From the NCBI RefSeq assembly GCF_013167895.1, contig NZ_BLWC01000001.1, positions 620,001 to 684,000 of the forward strand: 64,000 bases of DNA, read 5' to 3'. This DNA is from Streptomyces fulvorobeus. Its GTDB lineage: Bacteria > Actinomycetota > Actinomycetes > Streptomycetales > Streptomycetaceae. The notes beneath the pieces are model-generated. The model ran no database searches. It saw nothing but the letters and a program-made list of their open reading frames with translations, and was not told the DNA's origin. Every line of letters starts with the position of its first letter. Positions within the stretch are counted from its first letter, which is position 1. Shown in pieces: positions 20,362 to 29,102 of the stretch. The translations under genes were made by a program, and so were the position numbers.

Positions 20362-20422
20362 CAACTCTTGACAGGTGCGTAACACCACGCCACTTTGGGA
20401 GCGCTCCCACAACCAAGAGTTG
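20362..20422 (+). promoter_or_regulatory. Cellulase/xylanase promoter with CebR-type operator
   Basis: TTGACA (20368-20373) is a consensus -35; CACTTT (20391-20396) lies at 17-nt spacing as a weak -10. Directly after it stands TGGGAGCGCTCCCA (20396-20409), identical to the 14-bp palindrome bound by the cellobiose-responsive LacI-type repressor CebR. Outside this, CAACTCTTG (20362-20370) and CAAGAGTTG (20414-20422) form a perfect 9-bp inverted repeat that brackets promoter and operator. Repression relieved by cello-oligosaccharides is expected for the following three genes. Confidence 0.85.
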
Positions 20423-20517
20423 CACTTCCCTCTTTCCCCCCACGGCGAGTCGCGAGCTGGGCCACGGGCCGCATGCAGCGTGCCCCCGGCCCTCACTCAG
20501 CGAGGAAGGCGAATGTC

Positions 20518-22041
20518 ATGCACTTGGTAAAGCGCTCCACCCGCACCCCGGGTGGCCTTGCGGCACTGATGCTCGTCGCCGTGGCCGTCGCCGCCACCTC
20601 GGCCGCCGGGCCCGCCGTCGCGGCCCAGCAGAGCACGTTGCACGAACTCGCTTCCGCCCAGGGCAGGTTCTTCGGCTCGGCCACCGACAACTCCGAGTTA
20701 CCCGATGCCGCCTACGCCGCCTTACTGGGCACCGAGTTCGGTCAGATCACCCCGGCCAACTCCATGAAGTGGGACGCGACCGAGCCCCAGCAGGGTGTGT
20801 TCACCTTCGGCCAGGGCGATGCGATCACCGACTTCGCCCAGGCACACGGCCAGAGCGTGCGCGGCCACACGCTCGTCTGGCACAGCCAGCTGCCCGGCTG
20901 GGTGGCCGCCCTGCCGCCGGCCCAGGTGGAGGCCGCCATGAAGAACCACATCACCGAGGTGGCCGGCCACTACCGGGGCACGGTCGATGCCTGGGACGTG
21001 GTGAACGAGCCGTTCAACGAGGACGGAACGTTCCGTACGAGCCCGTTCCACACCGCCACGGGCAGCGACTACATCGCCACCGCGCTGCGCGCCGCCCACG
21101 CCGCGGACCCGGACGCCGAGCTCTATCTCAACGACTACAACATCGACGGGCTCGGGGCGAAGAGCGATGCCATGTACCGCCTCGCGAGCGAGCTGATCGC
21201 CGACGGCGTGCCGCTCGACGGGATAGGGATACAGGGCCATCTGGCCGTCCAGTACGGCTTCCCGGGCGGGATGCAGCAGAACCTCCAGCGCTTCGCCGAT
21301 CTCGGCCTGGACGTCGCCTTCACCGAACTCGACGTACGCATACCCCTGCCGGCCGATGCCGCCGAACTCGCCACGCAGACCTCCTACTACCAGCGCGTGG
21401 TGGAAGCCTGCCTGGCGGTCGAACGGTGCGTCGGGATCACGGTGTGGGACTACACGGACAAGTACTCCTGGGTCCCGGCCGCCTTCCCGGGCCAGGGCGC
21501 GGCCACCCTCTACGACGAGAACCTCCGGCCGAAGCCCGTGTACGACGCCGTGCGCGAGGCGCTGGGCCATGACGGCGGGGGCGGGGACCCGGGGTCCGTC
21601 GTGGCGCAGTACAGGAGCAACGACCGGAGCGCGGGTGACAACCAGATCAAGCCGGGACTGAGGCTGGTCAACACCGGGAGCACGCCCGTGAGCCTGTCGG
21701 ACGTGACGGTGCGCTACTGGTTCAGCGGAGAGGCCGGAGCGAAGTCGTACCACACCTGGTGCGACTGGTCCCCCCTCGGCTGCGGCACCATCACTCACCG
21801 GGTCACCGGCGCGAGTGCACCGAAGGCCGGCGCCGACCAGGTCCTCGAGGCCGGGTTCAGGAGCGGCACGCTCGCCCCCGGAGCCTCGACCGGCGAGATC
21901 CAGCTGCGGCTGAACAAGACCGACTGGTCGAACTTCGACGAGACCGACGACTACAGCCGCACACTCAACACCTCCTACACCGACGCCCCGAAGATCGCCG
22001 TGTACATCGGCGGCCGTCTCGCCTGGGGCATCGAACCCTGA
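20518..22041 (+). CDS. Secreted endo-1,4-beta-xylanase, GH10-CBM3
   Basis: A 507-aa extracellular xylanase. A Sec signal peptide (basic KRSTRT, hydrophobic core, AVAAQQ cleavage region) covers ~40 residues. The GH10 catalytic domain spans ~45-350, with substrate loop TPANSMKWD, acid/base E164 (VVNEPFNED) and nucleophile E270 (AFTELDVR). After a short Gly/Asp linker, residues ~361-507 form a family 3 cellulose-binding module (LRLNKTDWSNF, ending LAWGIEP). The ATG at 20518 follows GAGGAAGG at 8 nt. First gene of the CebR-boxed unit. Confidence 0.95.
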   Translation: MHLVKRSTRTPGGLAALMLVAVAVAATSAAGPAVAAQQSTLHELASAQGRFFGSATDNSELPDAAYAALLGTEFGQITPANSMKWDATEPQQGVFTFGQGDAITDFAQAHGQSVRGHTLVWHSQLPGWVAALPPAQVEAAMKNHITEVAGHYRGTVDAWDVVNEPFNEDGTFRTSPFHTATGSDYIATALRAAHAADPDAELYLNDYNIDGLGAKSDAMYRLASELIADGVPLDGIGIQGHLAVQYGFPGGMQQNLQRFADLGLDVAFTELDVRIPLPADAAELATQTSYYQRVVEACLAVERCVGITVWDYTDKYSWVPAAFPGQGAATLYDENLRPKPVYDAVREALGHDGGGGDPGSVVAQYRSNDRSAGDNQIKPGLRLVNTGSTPVSLSDVTVRYWFSGEAGAKSYHTWCDWSPLGCGTITHRVTGASAPKAGADQVLEAGFRSGTLAPGASTGEIQLRLNKTDWSNFDETDDYSRTLNTSYTDAPKIAVYIGGRLAWGIEP

Positions 22042-22102
22042 TCGTCGCCGTACCCCCGCTCCACCCGTCCCTGCTCCGACCACACCCCGCACCGGAGGAT
22101 TT

Positions 22103-24895
22103 GTGTCGATATCACGTAGGATATTCACCCAGGCCGTGGGCGGCAGCATGATCGCCCTGGGCCTGAGCCAAGCCACCGCGGGCGCCGCCGAGACCGGCAC
22201 CGCGACGACGGGCGGCGCCCGGACCGCCGCTGCCGACGACCCGTACACCCAGGCGTTCCTCACTCAGTACGGCAAGATCAAGGCAGCGGCCAACGGGTAC
22301 TTCAGCCCCGACGGTCTCCCGTACCACTCGGTCGAGACCCTGCTCGTCGAAGCACCGGACCACGGCCACGAGACCACGTCGGAATCGGTCAGCTTCTGGA
22401 TGTGGCTGGAGGCGGCGTACGGGCGGGTGACGGGTGACTGGGCCCCCTTCAACGCGGCCTGGGCCGTGGCCGAGCGCACGATCATCCCGCCGCACGCCGA
22501 TCAGTCCACCAGCGGCTCGTACAACCCCGGCGCCCCGGCGACCTACGCGCCGGAGCATCCGCTGCCCGGCGACTACCCCTCCGCCCTGGACCCCTCGGTA
22601 CCGGTCGGCAGGGATCCGCTCGCCACGGAACTGGCCGCCTCCTACGGCACGATGGACGTCTACGGGATGCACTGGCTGATGGACCTCGACAACACCTACG
22701 GCTTCGGCAACAAGCCGGGCACAGGCGGCGAGTCGGGACCCGGCCCCGGGCCCTCGTTCCTCAACACCTACCAGCGCGGATCGCAGGAGTCGGTGTGGGA
22801 GACGATCCCGCAGCCCACGACCGACCTCTTCAACTACGGCGGTCCCAACGGCTATCTGGACCTGTTCGTCGACGACGCCAGCTATGCCAAGCAGTGGAAG
22901 TACACCAACGCCCCCGACGCCGACGCCCGGGCGGTTCAGGCCGCCTACTGGGCCCACCGCTGGGCGCGGGCCCAGGGCAAGGAGAGCCAGGTCGCGGCGT
23001 CGGTGGCGAAGGCCGCCAAGATGGGCGACTACCTCCGCTACGCCCTGTTCGACAAGTACTTCAAGCGGATCGGCAACTGCACCGACCCCAAGTCCTGTCC
23101 GGCGGCGTCCGGCCGTGACGCGGAGCACTACCTGCTGTCCTGGTACTACGCCTGGGGCGGCGCGGCCGCGGGCAGCGGCGGCGGCTGGGCCTGGCGCATC
23201 GGCGACGGCGCCTCCCACCAGGGCTACCAGAACCCGCTCGCCGCCTGGGCCCTGTCCAACGTCCCGGTGCTGACCCCCAAGTCGGCCACGGCCAGAAGCG
23301 ACTGGTCCAAGAGCCTGACCCGCCAGCTGGAGTTCCTGACCTGGCTGCAGTCCGCCGAAGGCGCCTTCGCCGGAGGCTGCACCAACAGCTGGGAAGGGCG
23401 CTACGGTACGCCGCCGGCCGGCACTCCCACCTTCTACGGCATGGCCTACGACGCCCAGCCCGTCTACCACGACCCGCCGAGCAACAACTGGTTCGGCTTC
23501 CAGGTGTGGGGCATGGAGCGCCTCGCGGCGTACTACTACGTCACCGGCAACGCCTCCGCCGAGGCCGTACTGGGCAAGTGGGTCGCGTGGGCCGCCAGCA
23601 AGACCACGGTGGGCGCGGACGGCAGTTACCGCTTCCCCTCCACGCTCAACTGGACGGGCAAGCCGGACACCTGGAATCCGGCGTCCCCCGGCAGCAACGC
23701 CGGGCTGCACGTCTCCGTCGTCGACTACGCCAACGACGTGGGTGTCGGCGCCGCCTACGTCAAGACGCTCACGTACTACGCCGCCAAGTCGGGTGACGCG
23801 GCGGCCGGGGCGCTGGCCAAGGCCCTGCTGGACGCGATGGCGCTGAACGCCACCGACAAGGGCATCGCGGTGCCCGAGACCAGGAACGACTACGGCCGGT
23901 TCGACGACGAGGTGCCGGTGCCCGACGGCTGGTCCGGCGAGATGCCGAACGGCGACGTCATCGAGCCGGGGGTCAGCTTCATCGACATCCGGTCCTGGTA
24001 CCGGGACGACCCGGACTGGCCGAAGGTCCAGGCCCACCTGGACGGCGGCCCGGCACCCACCTTCACCTACCACCGCTTCTGGGCCCAGGCCGCGCTCGCC
24101 CTGGCGTTCGCGATCTACGCCGAGCTGCTGGTGGAAGGCGGCGGCGGTGGGGACACCGAGGCACCGACCGCGCCCACCGGGCTCACGGTGACGGCCACGA
24201 CGAACGACAGCGTCTCCCTGACGTGGGCGGCGGCCACCGACAACGTGGCGGTGACGGGTTACGACGTCTACCGCAACGGGGTGCTGGCGGGCAGCCCGAC
24301 GACGAGGACCTTCACCGACGGAGGTCTCGCGGCCGCCACCCAGTACAGCTACACGGTGGCGGCGCGGGACGCGGCGGGCAACACCTCCGCCCTGTCCGCG
24401 GCGGTGCCCGCCACCACCAAGACGGGTGGCGGCGGCAGCGGCGCGGTGAAGGTGCAGTACAAGAACAACGACTCCTCGGCCGGCGACAGCCAGATCCGGA
24501 TGGCCCTTCGGCTCCAGAACGCGGGCAGCGGCCCGGTGGACCTGTCGACGGTGACGCTGCGCTACTGGTTCTCCGCCGAGGCGGGCGCGAGCACCTTCAA
24601 CACCTGGTGCGACTACGCCGCGCTCGGCTCCTCCAACGTCAGGCACAAGGTGGTGACCGCGAGCAGCCCCAAGCCGGGGGCCGACCGGTATCTGGAGGTC
24701 TCCTTCACGGGCGGCGCGGGCAGTCTGGCCGCCGGCGCGACGACCGGGGAGATCCAGCTGCGCCTCAACAAGAGCGACTGGTCGAACTTCAACGAGGCCG
24801 ACGACTACAGCCGCTCCACCACGACCGCCTTCGCCGACGCGCCGAGGATCGGCGCGTACATCGCAGGAAACCTCGCCTGGGGCACCGCACCCTGA
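22103..24895 (+). CDS. Secreted reducing-end cellobiohydrolase, GH48-FN3-CBM3
   Basis: A 930-aa exo-cellulase processing cellulose chains from the reducing end. The N-terminus SRRIFTQAVGGSM is a twin-arginine signal, unlike the Sec signals of its neighbours. The GH48 domain (~45-665) has the conserved HETTSE motif with the proton donor E90. A fibronectin III domain (~687-773) and a CBM3 (~783-930) follow. The GTG start at 22103 is preceded by CCGGAGGAT. Only 61 nt separate it from the xylanase gene, with no promoter visible, so co-transcription is likely. Confidence 0.95.
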   Translation: MSISRRIFTQAVGGSMIALGLSQATAGAAETGTATTGGARTAAADDPYTQAFLTQYGKIKAAANGYFSPDGLPYHSVETLLVEAPDHGHETTSESVSFWMWLEAAYGRVTGDWAPFNAAWAVAERTIIPPHADQSTSGSYNPGAPATYAPEHPLPGDYPSALDPSVPVGRDPLATELAASYGTMDVYGMHWLMDLDNTYGFGNKPGTGGESGPGPGPSFLNTYQRGSQESVWETIPQPTTDLFNYGGPNGYLDLFVDDASYAKQWKYTNAPDADARAVQAAYWAHRWARAQGKESQVAASVAKAAKMGDYLRYALFDKYFKRIGNCTDPKSCPAASGRDAEHYLLSWYYAWGGAAAGSGGGWAWRIGDGASHQGYQNPLAAWALSNVPVLTPKSATARSDWSKSLTRQLEFLTWLQSAEGAFAGGCTNSWEGRYGTPPAGTPTFYGMAYDAQPVYHDPPSNNWFGFQVWGMERLAAYYYVTGNASAEAVLGKWVAWAASKTTVGADGSYRFPSTLNWTGKPDTWNPASPGSNAGLHVSVVDYANDVGVGAAYVKTLTYYAAKSGDAAAGALAKALLDAMALNATDKGIAVPETRNDYGRFDDEVPVPDGWSGEMPNGDVIEPGVSFIDIRSWYRDDPDWPKVQAHLDGGPAPTFTYHRFWAQAALALAFAIYAELLVEGGGGGDTEAPTAPTGLTVTATTNDSVSLTWAAATDNVAVTGYDVYRNGVLAGSPTTRTFTDGGLAAATQYSYTVAARDAAGNTSALSAAVPATTKTGGGGSGAVKVQYKNNDSSAGDSQIRMALRLQNAGSGPVDLSTVTLRYWFSAEAGASTFNTWCDYAALGSSNVRHKVVTASSPKPGADRYLEVSFTGGAGSLAAGATTGEIQLRLNKSDWSNFNEADDYSRSTTTAFADAPRIGAYIAGNLAWGTAP
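24749..24859 (+). repeat. Near-identical CBM3 segment, copy 1 (GH48 gene)
   Basis: Bases 24749-24845 are identical to 26954-27050 in the GH6 gene; after one G/A difference a further 13 bases also match. Silent sites are shared, which suggests recent duplication or gene conversion between the two CBM3 modules. Confidence 0.9.
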
Positions 24896-24979
24896 CCACC
24901 GCCCCGAGCGCAGCGCACCCCCACGAACTCCGCCGGGACACCCCGGCGGGCGTATGAGAAGAGGAGCACGGAGCCGCAC

Positions 24980-27100
24980 ATGAAGAGACTAGGCATCACC
25001 CAGCAAGGGATACGCAGCAAGGTCGCCGCACTCGGCGCCTTCGCGATCGCCGCGACACTCGCGGTGGCGGTACCCACCCCGGCCGCCGCGGCCGCCCGCG
25101 TCGACAATCCCTACGTAGGCGCCACCCCCTATGTGAACATGCAGTGGTCCGCCAAGGCCGCGGCCGAGCCGGGCGGCAGTGCCATCGCCGACGAGCCGTC
25201 CTTCGTCTGGATGGACCGGATCGCCGCCATCGAGGGCGTGGGCGAGGCGCTGAGCCTGCGCGAACACCTCGACGAGGCTCTCGACCAGGGTGCGAACCTC
25301 TTCCAAGTGGTCATCTACGACCTCCCTGGACGTGACTGCGCCGCGCTGGCCTCCAACGGCGAGCTCGGCCCCACGGAGCTCGGCCGCTACAAGACCGAGT
25401 ACATCGACCCCATCGCCGACGTGCTCGACGACCCCGCCTACGCGAACCTGCGGATCGTCACCATCATCGAACCCGACTCGCTGCCCAACATCGTCACCAA
25501 CGCCAGCGGCGAAGCCGGTTCGACCCCGCAGTGCGCGGTGATGAAGGCGAACGGGAACTACGAGAAGGGCATCGGTTACGCCCTGAACACGCTGGGGAAC
25601 ATCCCCAACGTCTACAACTACATCGACGCGGCGCACCACGGGTGGCTCGGCTGGGACACCAACATGGCGCCGGCGGTGGACCAGTTCAAGAAGGCCGCCA
25701 CCAGTGAGGGCGCGACCGTCGCCGACGTCCACGGCTTCATCGTGAACACGGCCAACTACTCCGCGCTCAGGGAGCCGCACTTCAAGGTCACCGACTCGGT
25801 GAACGGGACGACGGTGCGCCAGTCGAAGTGGCTCGACTGGAACTTCTACGCGGACGAGCTGTCCTTCGCCCAGGGGCTGCGCTCGCTGCTCATCAGCCGC
25901 GGCGGCTTCGAGCCCGGCCTCGGCATGCTCATCGACACCGCCCGCAACGGGTGGGGCGGCCCTGACCGGCCCGCGGGCCCCGGTCCGCTCACCACGGTGG
26001 ACGCCTATGTCAACGGCAGCCGGATCGACCGCCGTATCCACGCGGGCAACTGGTGCAACCAGAAGGGCGCCGGAGTGGGCGAGCGGCCCACCACCGCGCC
26101 TCAGCCCGGCATCGACGCGTACGTCTGGGCCAAGCCCCCGGGCGAGTCGGACGGTAACAGCCAGCCCATCGAGAACGACGAGGGCAAGGGCTTCGACCGG
26201 ATGTGCGACCCGACGTACACGGGTAACGGACGCAACGGCAACAGCATGACCGGCGCCCTGCCGAACTCGCCGCTCGCCGGCCACTGGTTCTCCGCCCAGT
26301 TCCGGGAGCTGCTCGCCAACGCCTACCCGCCCCTGGACGGCGGCGGCGGCCCCGGTGACGGCGACACGCAGGCGCCCACCGCCCCCACGGGTCTGCTGGT
26401 GACGGGGAAGTCGAGCAGCAGCGTCTCCCTGTCGTGGACTGCCTCGACCGACAACAAGGCCGTCACCGCGTACGACGTGTACCGCGGCACGACGCGGGTC
26501 GGCTCCCCGGTCACGACGTCCTTCTCGGACACGGGTCTCACCGCGTCGACCGCGTACAGCTACACGGTGCGGGCCCGCGACGCGGCCGGCAACACCTCGG
26601 CGGCCTCCGCGGCGGTCACCGCGACCACCGAAGCGGGTGGCGGGACCGGGACCGGAGCCCTCAAGGTCCGGTACAGGAACACCGACGCCTCGGCCGGTGA
26701 CAACCAGATCCGGATGGCCGTGCAGGTGGTCAACACCGGTAGTACGGCAGTGAGCCTGTCCACCGTGAAGCTGCGGTACTGGTTCACCCCGGAGGCGGGC
26801 TCCAGCACCTTCGGCGCCCACTGCGACTACGCCGTCCTCGGCTGCGGCAGCGTCACGAGCAGCGTGAAGACCGGCGTCTCCACCACTGGAGCCAGCCACT
26901 ACCTGGAGGTCGGCTTCGGCAGCGGCACCCTCGCCGCCGGCGGCTCGACCGGCGAGATCCAGCTGCGCCTCAACAAGAGCGACTGGTCGAACTTCAACGA
27001 GGCCGACGACTACAGCCGCTCCACCACGACCGCCTTCGCCGACGCGCCGAAGATCGGCGCGTACGTCGCGGGCACCCTCGCCTGGGGCACCGCACCCTGA
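24980..27100 (+). CDS. Secreted cellobiohydrolase, GH6-FN3-CBM3
   Basis: A 706-aa cellulase acting from the non-reducing end. A Sec signal with core AFAIAATLAVAV ends near residue 36. The GH6 domain (~40-450) has IEPDSLPNIV with the catalytic acid D166 and an additional DPDSLP-like active-site arrangement of exo enzymes (insertions as in bacterial Cel6B). A fibronectin III domain (~461-551) and CBM3 (~559-706) follow. GAAGAGGAG lies upstream of the ATG. Together with GH48 it attacks both chain ends, and the terminator behind it closes the unit. Confidence 0.94.
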   Translation: MKRLGITQQGIRSKVAALGAFAIAATLAVAVPTPAAAAARVDNPYVGATPYVNMQWSAKAAAEPGGSAIADEPSFVWMDRIAAIEGVGEALSLREHLDEALDQGANLFQVVIYDLPGRDCAALASNGELGPTELGRYKTEYIDPIADVLDDPAYANLRIVTIIEPDSLPNIVTNASGEAGSTPQCAVMKANGNYEKGIGYALNTLGNIPNVYNYIDAAHHGWLGWDTNMAPAVDQFKKAATSEGATVADVHGFIVNTANYSALREPHFKVTDSVNGTTVRQSKWLDWNFYADELSFAQGLRSLLISRGGFEPGLGMLIDTARNGWGGPDRPAGPGPLTTVDAYVNGSRIDRRIHAGNWCNQKGAGVGERPTTAPQPGIDAYVWAKPPGESDGNSQPIENDEGKGFDRMCDPTYTGNGRNGNSMTGALPNSPLAGHWFSAQFRELLANAYPPLDGGGGPGDGDTQAPTAPTGLLVTGKSSSSVSLSWTASTDNKAVTAYDVYRGTTRVGSPVTTSFSDTGLTASTAYSYTVRARDAAGNTSAASAAVTATTEAGGGTGTGALKVRYRNTDASAGDNQIRMAVQVVNTGSTAVSLSTVKLRYWFTPEAGSSTFGAHCDYAVLGCGSVTSSVKTGVSTTGASHYLEVGFGSGTLAAGGSTGEIQLRLNKSDWSNFNEADDYSRSTTTAFADAPKIGAYVAGTLAWGTAP
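26954..27064 (+). repeat. Near-identical CBM3 segment, copy 2 (GH6 gene)
   Basis: Second copy of the 97-base identical stretch (26954-27050) plus 13 further bases after one mismatch; partner at 24749-24859. Confidence 0.9.
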
Positions 27101-27114
27101 CACCTCCCCTCGCG

Positions 27115-27156
27115 TGCGTCCGCCCCCCGCCGTACCCACGGCGGGGGGCGGACGCA
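27115..27156 (+). terminator. Terminator of the cellulase unit
   Basis: A perfect 19-bp stem (27115-27133 with 27138-27156) and a 4-nt loop ACCC, 14 nt after the GH6 stop. It is the longest perfect terminator stem I found in the window. Confidence 0.88.
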
Positions 27157-27230
27157 TATCTGTCGCCTGGTCAGGAGCGCCTACACTTGCCGACACCCGT
27201 GGCCGACCCGCGAAGTGAGGAGCGCCCTGC

Positions 27231-27941
27231 GTGTTCTACTACCTGCTCAAGTACGTCATCCTCGGGCCCCTCCTCCGGCTGTCCTTCCGGCCCCGGATCG
27301 AAGGACTCGAACACATCCCCGCCGAGGGTGCCGCCATCGTCGCCGGTAATCACCTGTCGTTCTCCGACCACTTCCTGATGCCCGCGATCATCAAGCGCCG
27401 CATCACCTTCCTCGCGAAGGCGGAGTACTTCACGGGCCCCGGCCTCAAGGGCAAGCTCACCGCCGCCTTCTTCCACAGCGCGGGCCAGATCCCGGTGGAC
27501 CGCTCAGGCAAGGACGCGGGCCAGGCCGCGATCCGCGAAGGGCTCGGTGTACTGGCCAAGGGCGAGCTGCTGGGGATCTACCCGGAGGGCACCCGCTCGC
27601 ACGACGGCCGGCTCTACAAGGGCAAGGTCGGGGTCGCGGTCATGGCGATCAGGGCGGGTGTGCCGGTGGTGCCGTGCGCGATGGTCGGCACCTTCGAGAT
27701 CCAGCCGCCCGGCAAGGTGGTCCCGCGGATCAAGCGGGTCTCGATCCGTTTCGGTGAGCCGCTCGACTTCTCCCGGTACGCCGGGCTGGAGGACCAGAAA
27801 GCGGCGATCCGGGCCGTCACGGACGAGATCATGTACGCGATCCTCGGCCTGTCCGGTCAGGAGTACGTCGACGAGTACGCGGCCAAGGTGAAGGCCGCGG
27901 GCCCGGACCAGCCCAAGAAGTTCCCGAGACGGCGGGGCTGA
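27231..27941 (+). CDS. plsC: 1-acyl-sn-glycerol-3-phosphate acyltransferase
   Basis: A 236-aa membrane-associated acyltransferase making phosphatidic acid from lysophosphatidic acid. The catalytic HxxxxD motif is NHLSFSDH (~40-47), and the substrate-binding EGTRS motif is at ~121-125. A hydrophobic N-terminal helix anchors it. The start is GTG after GTGAGGAGCG. plsC-type assignment is by family; another lysophospholipid acceptor is possible. Confidence 0.88.
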   Translation: MFYYLLKYVILGPLLRLSFRPRIEGLEHIPAEGAAIVAGNHLSFSDHFLMPAIIKRRITFLAKAEYFTGPGLKGKLTAAFFHSAGQIPVDRSGKDAGQAAIREGLGVLAKGELLGIYPEGTRSHDGRLYKGKVGVAVMAIRAGVPVVPCAMVGTFEIQPPGKVVPRIKRVSIRFGEPLDFSRYAGLEDQKAAIRAVTDEIMYAILGLSGQEYVDEYAAKVKAAGPDQPKKFPRRRG

Positions 27942-28006
27942 GCTCTCGATCTGCGGTCAGCGAAGTTGCGTGGTCCGGCGGCGCCCGGCCCTCTAGCGTC
28001 TCCCTC

Positions 28007-29098
28007 ATGAGCAAAGGAAACGCATACGTGCTCGGCGCGACGGGCCAGATCGGGCGGGTGGCCGTCACGGCGCTCGTCGGGGACGGCTGGGAGGCGACGG
28101 CGCTCTCGCACGGCGGCGGCCGGGACGTCAGCTGGCCCGAAGGTGTGCGCGCCGCCCGCCTCGACCGGGACGAGGACGGGGCACTCGCGGCCGCGCTGGG
28201 CGAGGGCTGTGACGTCCTGGTGGACATGGTGGCGTACGACGGCGCGCACGCCGGGCAGCTGACCGCTCTGGCGGGCCGGATCGGCTCGGCGGTGGTGATC
28301 TCCAGCGGCGCGGTGTACGAGGACGGGCGGGGCCGCAGCTTCGACACCCAGGACCGTCCCCGGGGGAGCCCGCACTACCCGGTGCCGATCCCGGAGTCCC
28401 TCGCCACCGTGGCGCCGGGTGACGGGACGTACGCGACGCGGAAGGTCCGCCTGGAGCGGGAGCTGCTGGCCGCCGGGGAGGTCCTGCCGGTGACGCTGCT
28501 GCGGGCGGGGGCCGTGCACGGGCCGTACTGCCGCACCCCGCGCGAGCTGTACTTCGTCAAGCGCGCCGTCGACGGCAGGGCGCGTCGGGTGCTGGCCTAC
28601 GGGGGCGGCAGCCGCTTCCATCCGGCCCACGTTTCCAATGTCGCGGAGCTGATACGGCTCGCCGCACGGCGGCCGGGCAGCCGGGTGCTGAACGCGGCGG
28701 ACCCCGGGGCTCCCACGGTCGCCGAGATCGGCGCGGCCGTCGACGAGGTGCTCGGCAGGAGGACGGAGACCGTGCTGCTGGCGGGGGCGCCGGCCCCGGG
28801 CAGGGTCGGGGAGACCCCGTGGAGTGCTCCGCACGACATCGTGTACGACATGGCGGCGGCGGAACGGGAGCTCGGATACCGGCCGGTGACCGGTTACGCG
28901 GAGTCCCTGCCCGGGACGGTGGCCTGGCTCGTCGGGCGGCTGGAGGGCCGGGACTGGCGGGACGCCTTCCCGAAGATGGCGCGGAACTACGGCGACATCT
29001 TCGACTACGCGGCGGAGGACGCCTGGCTGGCGGAGCACGACCGGGGCCGCACAGCCGAAGGGGCGGCCGGTGCCTACGGCCGCCCCCGACTGCCTTAG
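28007..29098 (+). CDS. NAD-dependent epimerase/dehydratase-like protein
   Basis: A 363-aa extended short-chain dehydrogenase. The N-terminal cofactor motif is LGATGQIG (~9-16). The middle has ISSGAVYEDG, where the usual YxxxK catalytic pair appears as TYATRKVRLE (~145), and a substrate-binding C-terminal domain follows. Sugar-nucleotide or flavonoid-like substrates are typical of the family; nothing nearby narrows this. It is convergent with the peptidase gene, the stops being 4 nt apart. Confidence 0.8.
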   Translation: MSKGNAYVLGATGQIGRVAVTALVGDGWEATALSHGGGRDVSWPEGVRAARLDRDEDGALAAALGEGCDVLVDMVAYDGAHAGQLTALAGRIGSAVVISSGAVYEDGRGRSFDTQDRPRGSPHYPVPIPESLATVAPGDGTYATRKVRLERELLAAGEVLPVTLLRAGAVHGPYCRTPRELYFVKRAVDGRARRVLAYGGGSRFHPAHVSNVAELIRLAARRPGSRVLNAADPGAPTVAEIGAAVDEVLGRRTETVLLAGAPAPGRVGETPWSAPHDIVYDMAAAERELGYRPVTGYAESLPGTVAWLVGRLEGRDWRDAFPKMARNYGDIFDYAAEDAWLAEHDRGRTAEGAAGAYGRPRLP

Positions 29099-29102
29099 GC
29101 GA

